From positions 1 through 19,301 of the forward strand of contig JBOIEQ010000078.1 of the NCBI GenBank assembly GCA_050741255.1: a stretch of DNA of 19,301 nt. Reading direction: 5' to 3'. This stretch comes from CAZXNF01 sp050741255. Lineage in GTDB: Bacteria > Pseudomonadota > Gammaproteobacteria > Burkholderiales > SG8-41. Below the pieces are notes generated by a model, which saw nothing but the letters and a program-made list of their open reading frames with translations, was not told the DNA's origin and did not search any database. Shown one piece after another: positions 16,956 through 19,301 of this stretch (position 1 is its first letter; each line of letters begins with the position of its first letter). The translations under genes and the position numbers were made by a program.

Positions 16956-17660
16956 CTAATTTGCCTGCCTGACACCGAAAATCGCCGTGCCGACGCGGAC
17001 CATGGTCGCGCCTTCGGCGATGGCCGCCTCGAGGTCGGCGGACATGCCCATCGAGAGTTCCGGCAGCGCCAGGCCGGTGGCGGTGATCTCGTCGCGCAGC
17101 CGGCGCAGGGCGGCAAAAGCCGTGCGCTGCGCCGCGAAACCCTCAGCCGGGCGCGGTATCGTCATCAGGCCCCGCAGGGCCAGGCGCGGCAATTGCGCGA
17201 TCGCGTGCGCCAGCGCCGGTGCTGCGGCCGGCGTCACGCCGCTTTTCGAGCCCTCGTCGTCGATATTGACCTGCAGCAGCACTTTGAGCGGCGGCAGACC
17301 GTCGGGGCGCTGTGCCGACAGCCGCTCGGCGATTTTCAGCCGATCCACGCTGTGCACCCAGTCGAAATGCTCGGCGACCGGGCGTGTCTTGTTGCTCTGG
17401 AGGGGGCCGATGAAGTGCCACTCCAGAGCGAGGCCCAGGGGCCCCGTCTGCCGCAGCGCTTCGATCTTGGCGACGGCCTCCTGCAGGTAGTTCTCGCCGA
17501 AGGCACGCTGTCCCGCCGCCGCCGCTTCCGCGACGCGATCGGCACCGAAGGTCTTGCTGACCGCGAGCAGGCGCACGGCGTCCGCCGGCCGTCCCGCCGC
17601 CGCGGTTGCGGCCGCGATGCGGGCGTATGTCGCTTGCATGTTGGCGGTGAGTGCGATCAT
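16956..17660 (-). CDS. yggS: Pyridoxal phosphate homeostasis protein (YggS/PLPBP family)
   Basis: The 234-residue protein has the fold III PLP-barrel features of YggS, which binds pyridoxal phosphate and balances the B6 pool without known catalytic turnover. The PLP lysine is Lys36 in LLAVSKTF. Other signatures are FGENYLQEA (54-62), WHFIGPLQSNK (81-91), LMTIPRPAE and the C-terminal phosphate-binding segment LSMGMSADLEAAIAEGATMV continuing RVGTAIFG (222-229). A good ribosome binding site (AAGGGA, complement of 17666-17671) precedes the ATG. It is the first gene of the leftward yggS-proC-yggT group and is divergent from pilT, a common arrangement in Proteobacteria. Confidence 0.97.
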   Translation of the reverse strand: MIALTANMQATYARIAAATAAAGRPADAVRLLAVSKTFGADRVAEAAAAGQRAFGENYLQEAVAKIEALRQTGPLGLALEWHFIGPLQSNKTRPVAEHFDWVHSVDRLKIAERLSAQRPDGLPPLKVLLQVNIDDEGSKSGVTPAAAPALAHAIAQLPRLALRGLMTIPRPAEGFAAQRTAFAALRRLRDEITATGLALPELSMGMSADLEAAIAEGATMVRVGTAIFGVRQAN

Positions 17661-17789
17661 ACTTTTCCCTTATTGTGAGGGGCTTAGCTGCGTCTGACCA
17701 GCGGCCTGAGCAGCGCTGAGCAGCGTTGCGCAGGCTTGCCGGCGCGGTTCGTTGCGCCGCAGCACCTTCACATCACCGGGGAACCGCGC
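17661..17789. promoter_or_regulatory. Divergent yggS/pilT intergenic region
   Basis: This 129-nt region must supply at least one promoter in each direction, but I cannot name consensus boxes. It holds an exact direct repeat TGAGCAGCG (17707-17715 and 17717-17725) spaced 10 bp apart, about one helical turn, and a hairpin with 6-bp arms (CGGCGC 17740-17745 and GCGCCG 17754-17759) in the pilT leader. GGGGA at 17777-17781 is the pilT ribosome binding site. Confidence 0.45.
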
Positions 17790-18830
17790 ATGGATATTTC
17801 CGAACTGCTGGCCTTCGTCGTCAAGAACAAGGCCTCCGACCTGCACCTGTCGTCCGGGCTGCCGCCGATGATCCGCGTGCACGGCGACGTGCGGCGCATC
17901 AACCTGCCGTCAATGGAGCACAAGGACGTGCACGGCATGGTGTACGACATCATGAACGACGGCCAGCGCAAGTTCTACGAGGAAAACCTCGAGTGTGACT
18001 TCTCCTTCGCGATTCCCAACCTCGCGCGCTTCCGCGTCAACGCCTTCGTGCAGCAGCGCGGCGCGGCGGCGGTGTTCCGGACCATCCCGTCCAAGGTGCT
18101 GTCGCTGGAAGAGCTGAAATGCCCGGCGATCTTCAAGGAGATCGCCGACACGCCGCGCGGCATGGTGCTGGTGACCGGGCCGACGGGATCGGGCAAATCC
18201 ACCACGCTGGCGGCGATGGTCAACCACATCAATGCCACCGAATACGGCCACATCCTGACCGTCGAGGACCCGATCGAGTTCGTGCATGAGGCGCAGAAGT
18301 GCCTGATCAACCAGCGTGAGGTCGGCCCGCACACGCTGTCCTTCTCGAACGCGCTGCGCAGCGCGCTGCGCGAGGATCCGGACGTGATCCTGGTCGGCGA
18401 GATGCGCGACCTGGAAACCATCCGGCTGGCGATGACCGCCGCCGAAACCGGTCACCTGGTGTTCGGCACGCTGCACACCTCGTCCGCCGCCAAGACGGTG
18501 GACCGCATCATCGACGTGTTCCCGGCGGAGGAAAAGGAAATGGTGCGCGCGATGCTGTCCGAATCTCTGCGCGCGGTGATCTCGCAGACGCTGCTAAAGA
18601 CCAAGGACGGCTCGGGCCGCGTGGCCTGCCACGAGATCATGATCGGCACGCCCGCCATCCGCAACCTGATCCGCGAGGCCAAGGTCGCGCAGATGTACTC
18701 CGCCATCCAGACCGGCCAGGCGGTCGGCATGCAGACGCTCGATCAGAACCTGCAGGATGTGCTCAAGCGCAACATCGTATCGGTGGAAGAGGCGCGTTCC
18801 AAGGCCGCGAACAAGGACAACTTCAAGTAA
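17790..18830 (+). CDS. pilT: Type IV pilus retraction ATPase PilT
   Basis: PilT is a hexameric cytoplasmic ATPase that drives pilus depolymerisation for twitching motility. The 346-residue product matches the usual length (about 344). Motifs in order: the N-terminal KASDLHLSSG (14-23), Walker A GPTGSGKS (130-137), the Asp box LTVEDPIEF (157-165), Walker B DVILVGEMRD with Glu204, the His box GTLHTSSAAKTVDRI (226-240) and the retraction motif AIRNLIRE (289-296). The ATG at 17790 gives the canonical start MDISELLAFVVKNKASD; a start at 17736 would add 18 unconserved residues. pilU follows after 34 nt. Confidence 0.98.
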   Translation: MDISELLAFVVKNKASDLHLSSGLPPMIRVHGDVRRINLPSMEHKDVHGMVYDIMNDGQRKFYEENLECDFSFAIPNLARFRVNAFVQQRGAAAVFRTIPSKVLSLEELKCPAIFKEIADTPRGMVLVTGPTGSGKSTTLAAMVNHINATEYGHILTVEDPIEFVHEAQKCLINQREVGPHTLSFSNALRSALREDPDVILVGEMRDLETIRLAMTAAETGHLVFGTLHTSSAAKTVDRIIDVFPAEEKEMVRAMLSESLRAVISQTLLKTKDGSGRVACHEIMIGTPAIRNLIREAKVAQMYSAIQTGQAVGMQTLDQNLQDVLKRNIVSVEEARSKAANKDNFK

Positions 18831-18864
18831 GCGCCGCGGCGGTTACTGCAAGCAGGGAGCTGAA

Positions 18865-19301
18865 ATGGAAAGAGACCAGGCAGTCAAGTTCATGCACGAC
18901 ATGCTGCGGGCGATGCTCAGCAAGAAGGCATCGGACCTCTTCATCACCGCCGGTTTTCCGCCCGCGTTCAAGGTGGACGGCAAGATGACGCCGGTCTCGA
19001 ACCAGACGCTGACGCCGCAGCACACGCAGGAGCTGGCGCGCGCGATGATGAACGACAAGCAGGCGCAGGAGTTCGAGGCGACCAAGGAATGCAACTTCGC
19101 CATCAACCCGGCCGGCATCGGCCGCTTCCGCGTCAACGCCTTCATCCAGCAGGCGCGCGTCGGCATGGTGATGCGGACGATCACGACCACGATCCCGAAG
19201 TTCGACGACATGAAGCTGCCGCCGGTGCTGAAGGACGTGGTGATGAGCAAACGCGGCCTCATCATCTTCGTCGGCGGCACCGGTTCGGGCAAGTCCACGT
19301 C
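18865..19301 (+). CDS. pilU: PilT-dependent retraction ATPase PilU, 3'-truncated by the window
   Basis: The frame is open from the ATG at 18865 to the end of the window (145 complete codons, no stop). The sequence has the PilT/PilU N-terminal domain with KKASDLFITAGFPPAFKVDGK and GRFRVNAFIQQ, and reaches the Walker A motif GGTGSGKS at residues 137-144 just before the cut. Position directly after pilT, and differences from PilT such as LFITAG in place of LHLSSG, point to PilU, which assists PilT in pilus retraction. A clear ribosome binding site (GGGAG, 18854-18858) precedes the start. The ATPase core, and so the integrity of the gene, cannot be checked here. Confidence 0.93.
   Translation, partial: MERDQAVKFMHDMLRAMLSKKASDLFITAGFPPAFKVDGKMTPVSNQTLTPQHTQELARAMMNDKQAQEFEATKECNFAINPAGIGRFRVNAFIQQARVGMVMRTITTTIPKFDDMKLPPVLKDVVMSKRGLIIFVGGTGSGKST

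Overview
The window is GC-rich DNA from a Pseudomonadota chromosome, most likely a gamma- or betaproteobacterium. The evidence is the large homodimeric E1 type of AceE beside a lipoyl-domain AceF, the nadD-rsfS-rlmH-maf-rng string, and yggS-proC-yggT next to pilT-pilU. I cannot place it more precisely from sequence alone. Genes are tightly packed and nearly all of the window is accounted for.

Layout on the + strand, left part: a 5'-truncated MmgE/PrpD-family gene, an SDR dehydrogenase overlapping it by 4 nt, and an enoyl-CoA hydratase form an acyl-CoA catabolism cluster (2-2791). Between the last two lies a striking heptamer element (1883-2000) with a G-rich arm, a C-rich arm and seven perfect AATCCCG units ending 5 nt before the hydratase start codon. 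A 315-nt intergenic region with a perfect TATAAT and an 18-bp palindrome precedes aceE-aceF (pyruvate dehydrogenase E1 and E2; no E3 follows). Directly behind come nadD, rsfS, rlmH, maf and rng with overlaps or very short gaps, closed by a rho-independent terminator at 11082-11103.

The right part of the middle runs leftward on the - strand: yggS, proC, yggT, then two large adjacent paralogues of the dynamin-like GTPase superfamily (dlp2, 13228-15138; dlp1, 11103-13076). The dlp1 stop codon meets the tail of the rng terminator. Divergent from yggS, pilT and the start of pilU (cut by the window end) encode the twitching-motility retraction ATPases.

The most interesting item is the dynamin-like pair. 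Dlp1 has intact GTPase motifs (AEFSRGKT, TT, DTPG, NKID). Dlp2 is clearly homologous along its whole length but has lost the defining residues of G1, G2, G3 and G4, plus about 16 residues after G4, while its helical regions are well preserved. This looks like an active GTPase paired with a dedicated pseudo-GTPase, embedded between two housekeeping blocks. Its function is unknown; a heteromeric assembly is my inference.
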